Source: Pedobacter rhizosphaerae
GTDB lineage: Bacteria > Bacteroidota > Bacteroidia > Sphingobacteriales > Sphingobacteriaceae
Direction: 5' to 3'
Assembly (NCBI RefSeq): GCF_900111155.1
Contig: NZ_FOGG01000002.1
Location: 218,026 to 282,025 of the forward strand
Length of the DNA stretch: 64,000 nt
Every line of letters starts with the position of its first letter. Position 1 is the stretch's first letter. A model generated the notes under the pieces. It was not told the origin of the DNA and searched no databases. It worked only from the letters and a program-made list of their open reading frames with translations. Below, piece by piece: positions 25,513 to 34,131 of the stretch. The translations under genes were made by a program, and so were the position numbers.

Positions 25513-27501
25513 CTAAAATTTCAACTTCTGAATTCTTACCGCATTCAAAATGGCTAAAAAAGCAACGCCAACATCGGCAAAAACGGCTTCCCACATCGTG
25601 GCTACTCCTCCCGCTCCCAAAATCAAAACCAGCGCCTTAACGGCAAAAGCCAGGATAATATTCTGAAGCACTACATTTCTGGTGGCTTTGCCAATTTTAA
25701 TTGCTGTTGCAATTTTTGAAGGCTGATCGGTTTGAATCACCACATCTGCAGTCTCAATTGCGGCATCACTTCCCATGGCCCCCATGGCTATTCCGATATC
25801 ACTAATTGCCAGGACTGGTGTATCATTAATACCATCTCCAACAAAAGCCACTACTTTTTGCTGGTCTTTCTTAATCTCTTCTAATTTGGCAACCTTATCT
25901 TCTGGTAATAAATCGCCATAGTAGGCATCAATACCCAACTGTTGCGCAACTTTTTTTACAATAGATGATTTATCGCCACTGAGCATAACTACCTGTCTCA
26001 CTCCATTATCATGGAGCTGCTTAATCGCTTGCTGTGCATCTTCTTTAACCTCATCGGCTATCAATATATAACCAACGTATTGCCCATCTACTGCAACCAC
26101 CACAATACTTTCCTCAATATCTTTTAAACCGGCATCAAAGCTGATGTTAAATTTCTCCAGTAGCTTAACATTTCCTGCCAGTACCTCTTTGCCGTTTACA
26201 TTACCCTTTAACCCCATTCCAGCTATTTCGGTAATATTTTCTGCCGGATGAATAGCTGTTTGGCCAATATACGCTACAATCGCCTTGGCGATCGGGTGAG
26301 TCGATTTCGCCTCCACGGCGGTTAAGACATTTAAAAATTCCTTTTCATCAATACTACTTTCTATCCTCTGAACATTAAATACCCCTTTAGTTAATGTCCC
26401 GGTTTTATCCATTACTACAGTATTCAATTTGGTAATGAGATCTAAAAAATTAGAGCCTTTAAACAAAATGCCCTGTGCTGAAGCTGCACCTATGCCACCA
26501 AAATATCCCAAAGGGATGGATATAACCAAGGCACATGGACAAGAAATAACCAGAAAAACCAGTGATCGGTACAGCCAGGTCTGAAAATGATAATCTGACC
26601 TCAGTACAATTAGCGGAATAATAATTAATGCCAGTGCTAAAAAGAATACGATAGGCGTATATATCTTGGCAAACTTTCTGATAAAAAGCTCAGTTTTCGC
26701 CTTCCGCGCGGTTGCATTTTGTACCATTTCCAGAATACGGGATAGTGCGCTATCTGCAAAGGCCTTGGTTACTTTTACCTCAATTACCTGATCCAGATTA
26801 AGCATTCCCGCTAATACAACTTCTCCTTTACTTATGGTTTTGGGTTTACTCTCCCCGGTTAGTGCGGCTGTATTAAAGCTCCCTTTATCCGATTGCATTT
26901 CCCCATCCAAGGGAATCTTTTCCCCAACTTTAACCTGTATAACCTCTCCTATTGCTACTTGATCAGGGTTTAAACTGATGTAATTTCCATTACGAAATAC
27001 ATGTGCAATATCCGCCCTAACATCAAGCAATGCTTTTATATTTTGTTTAGCGCGATTTACAGCAGCCATTTGAAACAACTCTCCAATGGTGTAGAAAAGC
27101 ATTACCGTAACGCCTTCCGGATACTCGCCTATACAAAAAGCACCAATAGTTGCTATAGACATTAAAGAAAATTCTGTAAAAAAATCTTTGGCCTTGAAAG
27201 TCTCCCAAACCTCTCTCAATACCGGAACCCCAACGGGCAGATAAGCCAATATGTACCAGTAGGGTCTGATTAATTGGAAAGCCACTACCTTAAATAAATG
27301 GTCAAAAGCGATCCCCAATAGGAGCATAACCAATGTAACCAATGCAGGAATATAGGCACTAAATGCCGAAGGATCTCCCGCATGATCGTGATCATGATCC
27401 GCTGAATCCTCATGATCGTGGCCATGCCCAGTACCATGTATATGCTCAGAATGTACTTTACTACTGCAACAGCTCTCTTCTTTTTCGTGAGAATGATTCA
27501 T
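25513..27501 (-). CDS. zntA: Zn/Cd/Pb-type P1B ATPase with His-rich N-terminus
   Basis: A 662-residue P1B-ATPase. The first about 45 residues are a Cys-Cys and His/Asp-rich tail (ESCCSSKVHSEHIHG, then HDHED/DHDHDH clusters) in place of the usual ferredoxin-like HMA domain. It then has TGES (actuator), the CPC ion site at 321-323 within ISCPCALVIS, phosphorylated Asp365 in DKTGT, HP in THPIAKAI, GDGIND, and a C-terminal pair of helices. The CPC motif together with a conserved late Asp and Lys fits the Zn/Cd/Pb subgroup rather than Cu. It exports divalent metal from the cytoplasm. No metal regulator lies beside it. Confidence 0.95.
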   Translation of the reverse strand: MNHSHEKEESCCSSKVHSEHIHGTGHGHDHEDSADHDHDHAGDPSAFSAYIPALVTLVMLLLGIAFDHLFKVVAFQLIRPYWYILAYLPVGVPVLREVWETFKAKDFFTEFSLMSIATIGAFCIGEYPEGVTVMLFYTIGELFQMAAVNRAKQNIKALLDVRADIAHVFRNGNYISLNPDQVAIGEVIQVKVGEKIPLDGEMQSDKGSFNTAALTGESKPKTISKGEVVLAGMLNLDQVIEVKVTKAFADSALSRILEMVQNATARKAKTELFIRKFAKIYTPIVFFLALALIIIPLIVLRSDYHFQTWLYRSLVFLVISCPCALVISIPLGYFGGIGAASAQGILFKGSNFLDLITKLNTVVMDKTGTLTKGVFNVQRIESSIDEKEFLNVLTAVEAKSTHPIAKAIVAYIGQTAIHPAENITEIAGMGLKGNVNGKEVLAGNVKLLEKFNISFDAGLKDIEESIVVVAVDGQYVGYILIADEVKEDAQQAIKQLHDNGVRQVVMLSGDKSSIVKKVAQQLGIDAYYGDLLPEDKVAKLEEIKKDQQKVVAFVGDGINDTPVLAISDIGIAMGAMGSDAAIETADVVIQTDQPSKIATAIKIGKATRNVVLQNIILAFAVKALVLILGAGGVATMWEAVFADVGVAFLAILNAVRIQKLKF

Positions 27502-27667
27502 AATCCTAAATTCAAAATATCAGCTAATACCAACTTAATCGAGCATTGTCCCAAAATTAGTGAAAATATAATGCTTTATCCTGAATCGTTCTTGATAGTA
27601 AAAATTTTTACAGCAACACAATAAATAATGTTAAAAAATGTTAATAGTGTATAAGATTCAAATAATC

Positions 27668-27754
27668 ATGAAATCGATCAAGACCCTATTTTCACCCGCT
27701 GAGTTTATCCGAAGGATTGGACTCGCCAAAATCTATTATTGGTTCTACAAGTAA
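27668..27754 (+). CDS. Possible 28-residue basic peptide
   Basis: An ATG at 27668 opens a 28-codon frame (begins MKSIKTLFSPAEF, ends KIYYWFYK) in the gap before the M13 peptidase. It is basic with an aromatic C-terminus and has no recognised family. The stop lies 69 bp before the peptidase start. It could be a leader peptide or chance. Confidence 0.25.
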   Translation: MKSIKTLFSPAEFIRRIGLAKIYYWFYK

Positions 27755-27822
27755 TATTTCTAATATATTACCCTACTATTAACGAGTATTTCATAAATTT
27801 CGCTAAACTAACTTTTAAGCGA

Positions 27823-29859
27823 ATGAATTACCCAAATTTGAAAAGATATTTTGCTGCACTTGGCATTGTAGCAGCCGGCTTTTCTGCAAATGCGCAAGCA
27901 CCCAAAAAATTTATCGACCCATCCAACATGGACTTATCCGTTAAGCCCGGGGATGACTTCTATCAATATGCCAGTGGAAACTGGATCAAAAACAATCCCG
28001 TTCCTGCTAAGGAAACCCGTTGGGGAAGCTTTAATGAACTTCGTGATTTTAACATCAATGCTGTAAAAACACTCGTTGAAGATGCTGCAGCAGACAAATC
28101 GGCTCCTGCCGGATCCGTTAAACGCAGGGTAGGTGATTTTTATACCGCTGCAATGGATAGCGCAACCATTGAAAAACTAGGCTATACCCCTATCAAGGCT
28201 GACCTGGAAAAAATTAAACAAATCAACGATCTTCAAGGCGTTTTAGATCAGGTTGCCTATATGCGCACCAATGGCATTGGTGGTGCAATGTTCGGGATTA
28301 GCGTTGGCCAAGACCGTAAAAATGTAACCAAATATATGGTTAACCTAAGTCAGGGAGGAACAACCTTGCCCGATCGTGACTATTATTTGAAAGATGATGA
28401 CCGCAGCAAGAAAATCAAAGAGGCTTACAATACCTACATCACTACACTCTTTACCTTAACAGGAAGTACTCCAGAAGCCGCGCAGCAAAAAGCATCGGCA
28501 ATTTTAAAGATCGAAACTGCATTAGCCGAAGCGCAAATGTCGCGCGTTGAAATGCGTAACCCTCAGGCCACCTATAACAAATTCGTCGTAGCCGATTTTA
28601 ATAAATCTACACCAAACATTAACTGGAGTAGCTTTTTGCCTAAATTTAAAATCAACGGGCAGGATACGGTATTGGTTTCTTCACCTAAATTTTTCACAAC
28701 CTTAGATGGACTACTGAAATCAGTTTCTGTTGATGACTGGAAAACCTACCTGGAGTGGAACGTTTTAAAAAGTTCGGCATCCAGCCTGAGTTCTCCGTTT
28801 GTAAAGGCAAGTTTTGCATTTACACAAGCACAAACAGGCCAGAAAGTGCAAACACCACGCTGGCAGCGTATGTCGCAATTAACTGATGGAACAATTGGTG
28901 AGTTGCTTGGACAACTGTATGTAGCCAAATACTTCAAACCAGAAGCAATGGCCCGGATGAATGAGCTCATTGCGAATCTTCGTAAGGCATTCGAGATCAG
29001 AATTAATGGTTTAGATTGGATGAGTGCAGAGACAAAACAAAAAGCCCTGGCTAAACTTAATGCCTTCACTCCAAAAGTAGGTTATCCTGCAAAATGGAAA
29101 ACTTACGATGGTTTAGTCATCAATAAAGGAACTTATTTCCAAAACCTTCGAAATGCAGGCGTTTGGGGATATAACGAAATGGTGGATCAGCTTGGCAAAC
29201 CATTAGATCGTACCCGTTTTGGTATGACTCCCCCAACAGTTAATGCGTACTACAGTCCAACACTCAACGAAATCGTTTTCCCTGCCGGAATCCTTCAGTT
29301 CCCGTTCTTCGACCCCAATGCTGATGATGCAGTAAACTATGGTGGTATTGGTGCTGTAATTGGCCATGAAATGAGCCATGGTTTCGATGATAGTGGCAGT
29401 CAGTATGACGCAGCCGGAAACTTAAAAAACTGGTGGACTGCAGAGGACCGCAAGAAATTTGAAGAGAAAACTAAAGCATTAGGAGAGCAATTTGATGCTT
29501 ACACTGTAGTAGATACTATCCATGTAATTGGTAAACTCACAATGGGTGAAAACATTGGCGATTTAGGTGGTTTAAATGCAGCCTACACCGCATTTAAAAT
29601 GACTAAACAAGGCCAAAGCAATGAAAAAATTGATGGTTTTACTCCTGATCAAAGATTTTTCTTGGCCTGGGCACAAGTGTGGAGAGGTAATATTCTTCCG
29701 GAAACTGCCGCACAATTAATTAAAACAGATCCACACTCTCCGGGCCCATACCGTACCATTGGTGCCCCTGTAAACATGGATGCCTGGTATAAAGCATTTG
29801 ACGTTAAACCAGGCGATAAATTGTACAAAAAACCAGAAGACAGAATTAGAATGTGGTAA
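27823..29859 (+). CDS. pepO: M13 family zinc metallopeptidase (neprilysin/PepO-like)
   Basis: ATG 27823 is chosen because it begins a signal peptide (RYFAALGIVAAGFSANAQ); an upstream in-frame ATG would bury it. The 678-residue mature-type protein has the zinc site H515-E-x-x-H519 in GHEMSHGFDD, the third ligand Glu576 in GENIGDLGGL, NAYYSP before the active site, and the C-terminal FFLAWAQVWRG and DPHSPGPYR segments typical of M13. These enzymes degrade oligopeptides in the periplasm. The gene is monocistronic and followed by a strong terminator. Confidence 0.97.
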   Translation: MNYPNLKRYFAALGIVAAGFSANAQAPKKFIDPSNMDLSVKPGDDFYQYASGNWIKNNPVPAKETRWGSFNELRDFNINAVKTLVEDAAADKSAPAGSVKRRVGDFYTAAMDSATIEKLGYTPIKADLEKIKQINDLQGVLDQVAYMRTNGIGGAMFGISVGQDRKNVTKYMVNLSQGGTTLPDRDYYLKDDDRSKKIKEAYNTYITTLFTLTGSTPEAAQQKASAILKIETALAEAQMSRVEMRNPQATYNKFVVADFNKSTPNINWSSFLPKFKINGQDTVLVSSPKFFTTLDGLLKSVSVDDWKTYLEWNVLKSSASSLSSPFVKASFAFTQAQTGQKVQTPRWQRMSQLTDGTIGELLGQLYVAKYFKPEAMARMNELIANLRKAFEIRINGLDWMSAETKQKALAKLNAFTPKVGYPAKWKTYDGLVINKGTYFQNLRNAGVWGYNEMVDQLGKPLDRTRFGMTPPTVNAYYSPTLNEIVFPAGILQFPFFDPNADDAVNYGGIGAVIGHEMSHGFDDSGSQYDAAGNLKNWWTAEDRKKFEEKTKALGEQFDAYTVVDTIHVIGKLTMGENIGDLGGLNAAYTAFKMTKQGQSNEKIDGFTPDQRFFLAWAQVWRGNILPETAAQLIKTDPHSPGPYRTIGAPVNMDAWYKAFDVKPGDKLYKKPEDRIRMW

Positions 29860-29908
29860 CACAAAACTCAAGATAATCATCCGAAAAGGAAAGTCAACCC
29901 AACAGGCA

Positions 29909-29940
29909 AGCGCCCCGAACATTCGGGGCGTTTTGCTTTT
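29909..29940 (+). terminator. Intrinsic terminator of the M13 peptidase gene
   Basis: The stem CGCCCCGA/TCGGGGCG (29911-29930) is followed by TTTTGCTTTT, about 50 bp after the stop. Confidence 0.88.
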
Positions 29941-30034
29941 ATTAAAACAAGGTCATGAGTTTGAAATTAATCGCAAAGCCATTCACCAATTTCTAATTAT
30001 CATTCTATCTTTGAAAAACTTAAGCATCTCTCCC

Positions 30035-30811
30035 ATGAAAAGCATTATCAAAGCATTCACTATAGTTAGCCTTAGCCTATTTTCGATTACTGGCTATGCA
30101 CAGAATAAAATGCAAAGTGTAGATGAGTTAATCAATAAAACCGATCCTGCATGGCCATTGGTAAAGAAATGGATTGATTCAGCGAAAAATAAAGTGGAGA
30201 TTTTAGAATTAGACTCTGCGAAAGCCAAAGATGCCTTATATAACGCTCAGGTTTCAACCTACTCTACCCTAGGCTCTATTATTTATAATACCGGAGGAAT
30301 CATGGTAGACAACGGCTGGATCAGAATTTTAGGTTCTGGTAGTGCCAGGCTTAACCGGTCGGTACCTGAATGGAACAAAGGAAAAACAATTACAGAATTT
30401 GGCGATAAACCTGACTACCTCTTAGTTGCAGATGATGCCGCAGGTGGTTTTTTCGCTATCAATTATGGGGCTTTTGGCGCTGACCTAAAGAATGTTTATT
30501 ATCTCGCCCCTAACAGCTTAAACTGGGAACCGCTAGGTGCAGGCTATAGCGAATTTATTTTATTCTGCTTTGACAGCGATCTTTCTAAATTTTATAAAGG
30601 CTTAAGATGGAGCTCCTGGGATCAGTTCATTGCCAATTTGGATGGCAATAAATCATATAGCTTTAGACCATACCTTTGGGCAAAAGAAGGTACAGATATA
30701 GAAAAATGCACCCGTAAACTGGTAACCACCGAAGAACTATTCAAATTCAATATCGGAAAACAAAAAGAATTGCAAGCCGCAGCAGCCGATCAAAAAACTG
30801 AAAAGCAATAA
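30035..30811 (+). CDS. DUF2625 family secreted protein
   Basis: Start ATG 30035 yields a signal peptide (IIKAFTIVSLSLFSITGYAQ) and 258 residues; a longer frame beginning inside the upstream gene is rejected. The body has ELINKTDPAWPLVKKWI, STLGSIIYNTGGIMVDNGWIRILGSG, DYLLVADDAAGGFFAINYG, VYYLAPNSLNWEPLG and FYKGLRWSSWDQF, which match the DUF2625 family as I remember it (a SMI1/KNR4-like layout with DUF2625-specific motifs). DUF2625 proteins have no assigned function. Here the protein has an export signal, whereas many homologues seem cytosolic. It is monocistronic, followed by a tandem repeat region. Confidence 0.85.
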   Translation: MKSIIKAFTIVSLSLFSITGYAQNKMQSVDELINKTDPAWPLVKKWIDSAKNKVEILELDSAKAKDALYNAQVSTYSTLGSIIYNTGGIMVDNGWIRILGSGSARLNRSVPEWNKGKTITEFGDKPDYLLVADDAAGGFFAINYGAFGADLKNVYYLAPNSLNWEPLGAGYSEFILFCFDSDLSKFYKGLRWSSWDQFIANLDGNKSYSFRPYLWAKEGTDIEKCTRKLVTTEELFKFNIGKQKELQAAAADQKTEKQ

Positions 30812-30840
30812 ATACAAATCAGGCTTGAAAAACAATTAGT

Positions 30841-31200
30841 TTTTTTAACCACATAAGAAAGTGTAAGGCTGACTTTGTGTACTCTGCGTAAAACTTTGTG
30901 AACTTTGCGGTTAGATATAATTCTTCCCTGTAAAGCAATCGTATTATTTTTTCACCATATAAGCCAAATAAGAAAGGTAAGCCTGGCTTTGTGGCCTCTT
31001 TTAATTGCGAAGCTATCTCCGTTTACTCTGCGTAAAACTTTGTGGCCTTTGTGGTAAAATATAATTCTTCCCTGTAAAGCAATCGTATTATTTTTTCACC
31101 ATATAAGACAAATAAGAAAGGTAAGCCCTGCTTTGTGGCCTCTTTTTATAGCAAAGCTATCTCTGTGTACTTTGTGTAAAACTTCGTGCCCTTTGTGATT
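30841..31200. repeat. 144-bp tandem repeat, about 2.4 copies
   Basis: TTCTTCCCTGTAAAGCAATC occurs at 30921 and 31065, and ACTCTGCGTAAAACTTTGTG at 30881 and 31025, giving a period of exactly 144 bp. A third, diverged part runs to about 31200. The unit has CACCATATAAG, GGTAAGCC and CTTTGTGGCC. No open frame runs through it. It fills the 438-bp gap between the DUF2625 and YjbR-like genes, and related wording recurs near 57.93-58.00 kb. Confidence 0.88.
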
Positions 31201-31249
31201 AAATTGGATTTTAGCTCTTCCATTGGGCAAAGGAAACCAAACACTCAAT

Positions 31250-31588
31250 CTATGTATATTTAGCCTGTATTTTTTTAGACAACTTACTCAACACCATCCC
31301 TCTAGAATCCGCTACACGCTGTTTAAGTTCTGTATCATTAAAAACCTCTAGGTTATCTACCAATATCCATTGACGCTTGGCCATGTGCCTTGCCTGCTGA
31401 ATTCCATCACGAGCGGCCAGCTGATCAAATTCCTCAGGATTACATTTAATAGAAAAACTGTTCCCTTCATCAATGGCGATGATCACGTATATCTTTTCCT
31501 CAATCATAAAGCACAGATGCTCCCATTTCATACCCTCTGTTGTACCGGGTAACTGCAAACAATATTCTCGAAATGATTCTATATCCAT
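31250..31588 (-). CDS. MmcQ/YjbR family protein
   Basis: A 112-residue protein from ATG 31588 (an ATG 24 bp further upstream is also possible). MDIESFREYCLQLPGTTEGMKW, CFMIEEKIYVIIAID, FSIKCNPEEF, ARHMAKRQWILVD and LSKKIQAKY match the YjbR/MmcQ fold (CyaY-like). Members are described as possible DNA-binding proteins, but the function is not established. It is monocistronic. The neighbour upstream, mnmD, is divergent. Confidence 0.88.
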   Translation of the reverse strand: MDIESFREYCLQLPGTTEGMKWEHLCFMIEEKIYVIIAIDEGNSFSIKCNPEEFDQLAARDGIQQARHMAKRQWILVDNLEVFNDTELKQRVADSRGMVLSKLSKKIQAKYT

Positions 31589-31768
31589 AATGAAGCGATG
31601 ATTTATCATCAAAGCTAAGGAAAATAGTTTTTAGTTGTCAGAACCAAAATGACCAAAATTACAGGTTGAAATACCTGACTATACCATAACTGCTAACCCT
31701 TATATTCATTTAGCCAACATGTTTGAAAACGATAGCAGAATAGCGAACAACCATAAATGAAATATTAG

Positions 31769-31776
31769 TAATTTTG
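31769..31776 (+). promoter_or_regulatory. Candidate -7 box of mnmD (TAATTTTG)
   Basis: TAATTTTG ends 7 bp before the mnmD ATG (31784). If used, the mRNA would have almost no leader. No matching -33 element is clear. Confidence 0.35.
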
Positions 31777-31783
31777 GCACCAT

Positions 31784-32449
31784 ATGAATATCATTACGCA
31801 AACTGCCGACGGCTCTAATACACTTTACAATGAAACCATTGGAGAGCATTATCATAGTAAACACGGTGCCCTGCAAGAAAGCAAGCATGTTTTTATTGAA
31901 GCCGGTTTAAAGTTCGCGAGTTCTGATCGAAAGGAAGTTTCGGTTCTGGAAGTTGGTTTTGGTACGGGACTGAATTTTATACTGAGTATGGAATATTGTG
32001 AAAAAAATGCTATTCAATTAACTTACACCAGCATAGAGGCTTTCCCCCTGGATTTAGCTACCATCCAACAAACAGGTTATGCGGCCTACGTTCCTATTGA
32101 TATTTGGGAAAGTTTCAACACTTATTACAATGAAGCATTAAAGCAACCTCAACAAATAACCGCACATTCTAGGCTAGAGATTCCGCATACCACGTTAGCG
32201 GCTTATCACACCGAACACAAGTTCGATGTTCTCTATTATGATGCCTTTTCTGTTCAACATCAGCCAGAAATGTGGACTGACGAAATTATCAGCCATGCAT
32301 GTAGCTTTCTAAAACCCGGTGGTACCTTCGTAACTTATGCCATTACAGGGAAACTAAAACGAGCAGTTAAGGCAAACGGCTTCACCATAGAAAAACTCCC
32401 TGGTGCGCCAGGTAAAAGAGAGATGCTCCGTGCAATAAAAGAATTGTAA
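31784..32449 (+). CDS. mnmD: tRNA 5-methylaminomethyl-2-thiouridine-forming methyltransferase (MnmD, stand-alone)
   Basis: The 221-residue protein matches the methyltransferase half of MnmC: N-terminal TADGSNTLYNETIGEHYHS, ALQESKHVFIEAGL, SAM-binding VLEVGFGTGLNF, DVLYYDAFSVQHQPEMW, and a C-terminal GTFVTYAITGKLKRAVKANGF with LPGAPGKREML. Family knowledge: MnmD methylates nm5(s2)U34 to mnm5(s2)U in tRNA wobble positions; in Escherichia coli it is fused to the FAD oxidase MnmC1, absent here. The stand-alone form occurs in Gram-positives and some Bacteroidota. The TAATTTTG box sits unusually close to the start. Confidence 0.92.
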   Translation: MNIITQTADGSNTLYNETIGEHYHSKHGALQESKHVFIEAGLKFASSDRKEVSVLEVGFGTGLNFILSMEYCEKNAIQLTYTSIEAFPLDLATIQQTGYAAYVPIDIWESFNTYYNEALKQPQQITAHSRLEIPHTTLAAYHTEHKFDVLYYDAFSVQHQPEMWTDEIISHACSFLKPGGTFVTYAITGKLKRAVKANGFTIEKLPGAPGKREMLRAIKEL

Positions 32450-32743
32450 ATTCGAATAACCTCAGGTAATTTATGCGAAACACCAACTAAGAAACCTATG
32501 GTGATTTTTTATGTACAATTTGCCTGCAGCCCATCGTACAAACCACACTCTTAGGTGCTTAGAAGCCTAAGGTGGTATTTTTTTTATATACAATTTGCCT
32601 GCAGCCCATCATACAAACCACCTTCTAAGACGCCTAAGGTGGTTAACACCACTTAAAAACTAATAACAAACTGACAAAAATTCGACACCACTGGCAAACT
32701 GCTTCCTCCTGGTTTTGTTTGGTTAGTATTAATCACTCATATT
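32450..32743. repeat. 75-bp tandem duplication with hairpin, intergenic
   Basis: TACAATTTGCCTGCAGCCCATC occurs twice, starting at 32514 and 32589 (period 75 bp). The unit ends in an inverted repeat (ACCACCTT...AAGGTGGT) around TAAG(A)CGCC. The second arm resembles ACCACCTTAGGCATCTTAG near 57.99 kb. No gene is evident. Confidence 0.85.
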
Positions 32744-33691
32744 ATGGAAAAAAGAATTTTAGGCAAGTCAGACCTCAATATTGTTCCTATCGTTTTTGGA
32801 GGCAATGTTTTTGGCTGGACTATAGACGAACAAAAATCATTCGAGATACTGGATCATTTTGTAGCAAGCGGTTTTAATTTTATCGATACTGCTGATGTGT
32901 ACTCCAGATGGAAACCAGGGAACAAAGGTGGCGAGTCTGAAACCATCATTGGCAACTGGCTAAAAAAGCAAAACAAAAGACACGATGTGATTTTGGCCAC
33001 CAAGGTTGGTTCGGACATGGGCCAGGGAAAATCACTTAAAAAAGATTACATCATTGATGAGGTAGAACATTCATTAACAAGGCTTCAAACAGATTATATT
33101 GACCTATATTTCTCTCATTATGATGACGAAAGCACCCCTGTAGAAGAAACACTCAGTGCATATGAAAGCTTGATTAAAGCCGGAAAGGTACGGTGGATAG
33201 GCGCTTCTAATTTCTCTCCCGAACGTTTAAAGGAATCTTTGATCTCCGCTAACGAAAATGACCTGCCACGTTACCAGGTTTACCAGCCGGGATACAACTT
33301 ATTTGACAGAGCCGAATTTGAAAGCGACCATGAAAAAATTTGTCTCGAACACGATTTAGGTGTAGTGTCCTATTATTCATTAGCCAGTGGATTTTTAACA
33401 GGAAAGTACCGCAGTGATGACGATTTGAAAAAAAGTCAACGAGGAGCTGGAGTAAAGAAATACCTAAACGAAAGAGGTTTTAGAATTTTAGATGCGCTTG
33501 ATCAGGTAGCAGACCAACATCAAACCGAACCAGCTGCTGTGGCCTTGGCCTGGCTTATTTACCATCCATCAATCACTGCACCAATTGCTAGTGTAACCGA
33601 TGTAAACCAGCTTAAATCATTTACAGATGCGATAAACCTCAAGCTAACCGCTCAGGATATATCCCTTTTAGATAAAGCAAGCATATATTAA
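32744..33691 (+). CDS. Aldo/keto reductase
   Basis: A 315-residue TIM-barrel enzyme. The catalytic tetrad is visible as Asp and Tyr in FIDTADVYSRW, Lys in ATKVGSDMG and His in FSHYDDEST. The NADPH-binding motif GASNFSPERL is followed by YYSLASGFLTGKYR and PIASVTDVNQLKSF, typical for the Tas/YajO/YdjG group. Such enzymes reduce aldehydes and ketones; the substrate is unknown. It is monocistronic, ending 10 bp before a palindromic repeat element. Confidence 0.93.
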   Translation: MEKRILGKSDLNIVPIVFGGNVFGWTIDEQKSFEILDHFVASGFNFIDTADVYSRWKPGNKGGESETIIGNWLKKQNKRHDVILATKVGSDMGQGKSLKKDYIIDEVEHSLTRLQTDYIDLYFSHYDDESTPVEETLSAYESLIKAGKVRWIGASNFSPERLKESLISANENDLPRYQVYQPGYNLFDRAEFESDHEKICLEHDLGVVSYYSLASGFLTGKYRSDDDLKKSQRGAGVKKYLNERGFRILDALDQVADQHQTEPAAVALAWLIYHPSITAPIASVTDVNQLKSFTDAINLKLTAQDISLLDKASIY

Positions 33692-33701
33692 TAGGTAACC
33701 C

Positions 33702-33724
33702 CTGGTCCGTGACTCACGGACCAG
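33702..33724. repeat. Palindromic element CTGGTCCGTG-act-CACGGACCAG
   Basis: A perfect 10-bp inverted repeat with a 3-nt loop, 10 bp after the aldo/keto reductase stop. The same palindrome core TGGTCCGTGA-cc-CACGGACCA recurs at 37041-37063. It has no T tract, so it looks like an extragenic palindrome rather than a classical terminator. Confidence 0.85.
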
Positions 33725-33773
33725 CAAATTATAACTTACGGAGCAGCAATTTATAACTCATCAACCAGCAACT

Positions 33774-34001
33774 TTAAGCTTTCAACACGAGTTTCTCAAA
33801 ATCCTGCTTATCCTCGTGTTTCAGAAAAAGAGTCATAGGCTCATTCAAATCGTGAAACTTACGCTCAAATTCCCTCGACAATTTCTGAATATCAACATCT
33901 TTATTCAAGATAACCGTTAACGCTTCTGCATTACCCCTAACCTCGATGATTTTATCGGGATAAAGTTCTTTAAGTTCATGTGGGAATTCCATATTTATCA
34001 A
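33774..34001 (-). CDS. Hypothetical small protein (75 aa)
   Basis: A 75-residue acidic/basic alpha-beta-like protein (MINMEFPHELKELYPDKII, then EVRGNAEALTVILNKDVDI and DLNEPMTLFLKHEDKQDFEKLVLK). The start may be the later ATG at 33992. I do not recognise it; it lacks a signal peptide and membrane segments. It lies 40 bp downstream of a strong hairpin-T-tract on the same strand, and hence may be under attenuation or follow a small RNA gene. A real gene is likely from its regular codon use. Confidence 0.7.
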   Translation of the reverse strand: MINMEFPHELKELYPDKIIEVRGNAEALTVILNKDVDIQKLSREFERKFHDLNEPMTLFLKHEDKQDFEKLVLKA

Positions 34002-34040
34002 ACATTTAAAAGAGTAGAAAGTTTCAGATTTACGGCAATA

Positions 34041-34131
34041 AAAAAAGGTTACAACACTCGCTGTCGTAACCTTTTTATCTAAATTAACGCTCTCAATCTT
34101 ATAGATTGTTGCAAGGCTCTCACCCCTTGCT
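34041..34131 (-). ncRNA. Candidate small RNA or attenuator leader with three hairpins
   Basis: On the minus strand, TATATTTG (-7 consensus, 34137-34144) is followed by hairpin 1 (GCAAGG/CCTTGC, 34111-34130), hairpin 2 (CAATC/GATTG, 34094-34108) and a terminator (GGTTAC/GTAACC plus T7, 34041-34072). The whole is about 90 nt. It sits 40 bp before the 75-residue gene, so it may be an independent small RNA or a leader regulating that gene. No -33 box is clear. Rfam classes such as Flavo-1 are comparison candidates only. Confidence 0.35.
34042..34076. terminator. Bidirectional intrinsic terminator
   Basis: AAAAAGGTTAC...GTAACCTTTTT forms an 11-bp stem with a T tract on both strands. On the minus strand it would end the candidate small RNA. 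No plus-strand gene precedes it, so minus-strand use is more likely. Confidence 0.8.
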
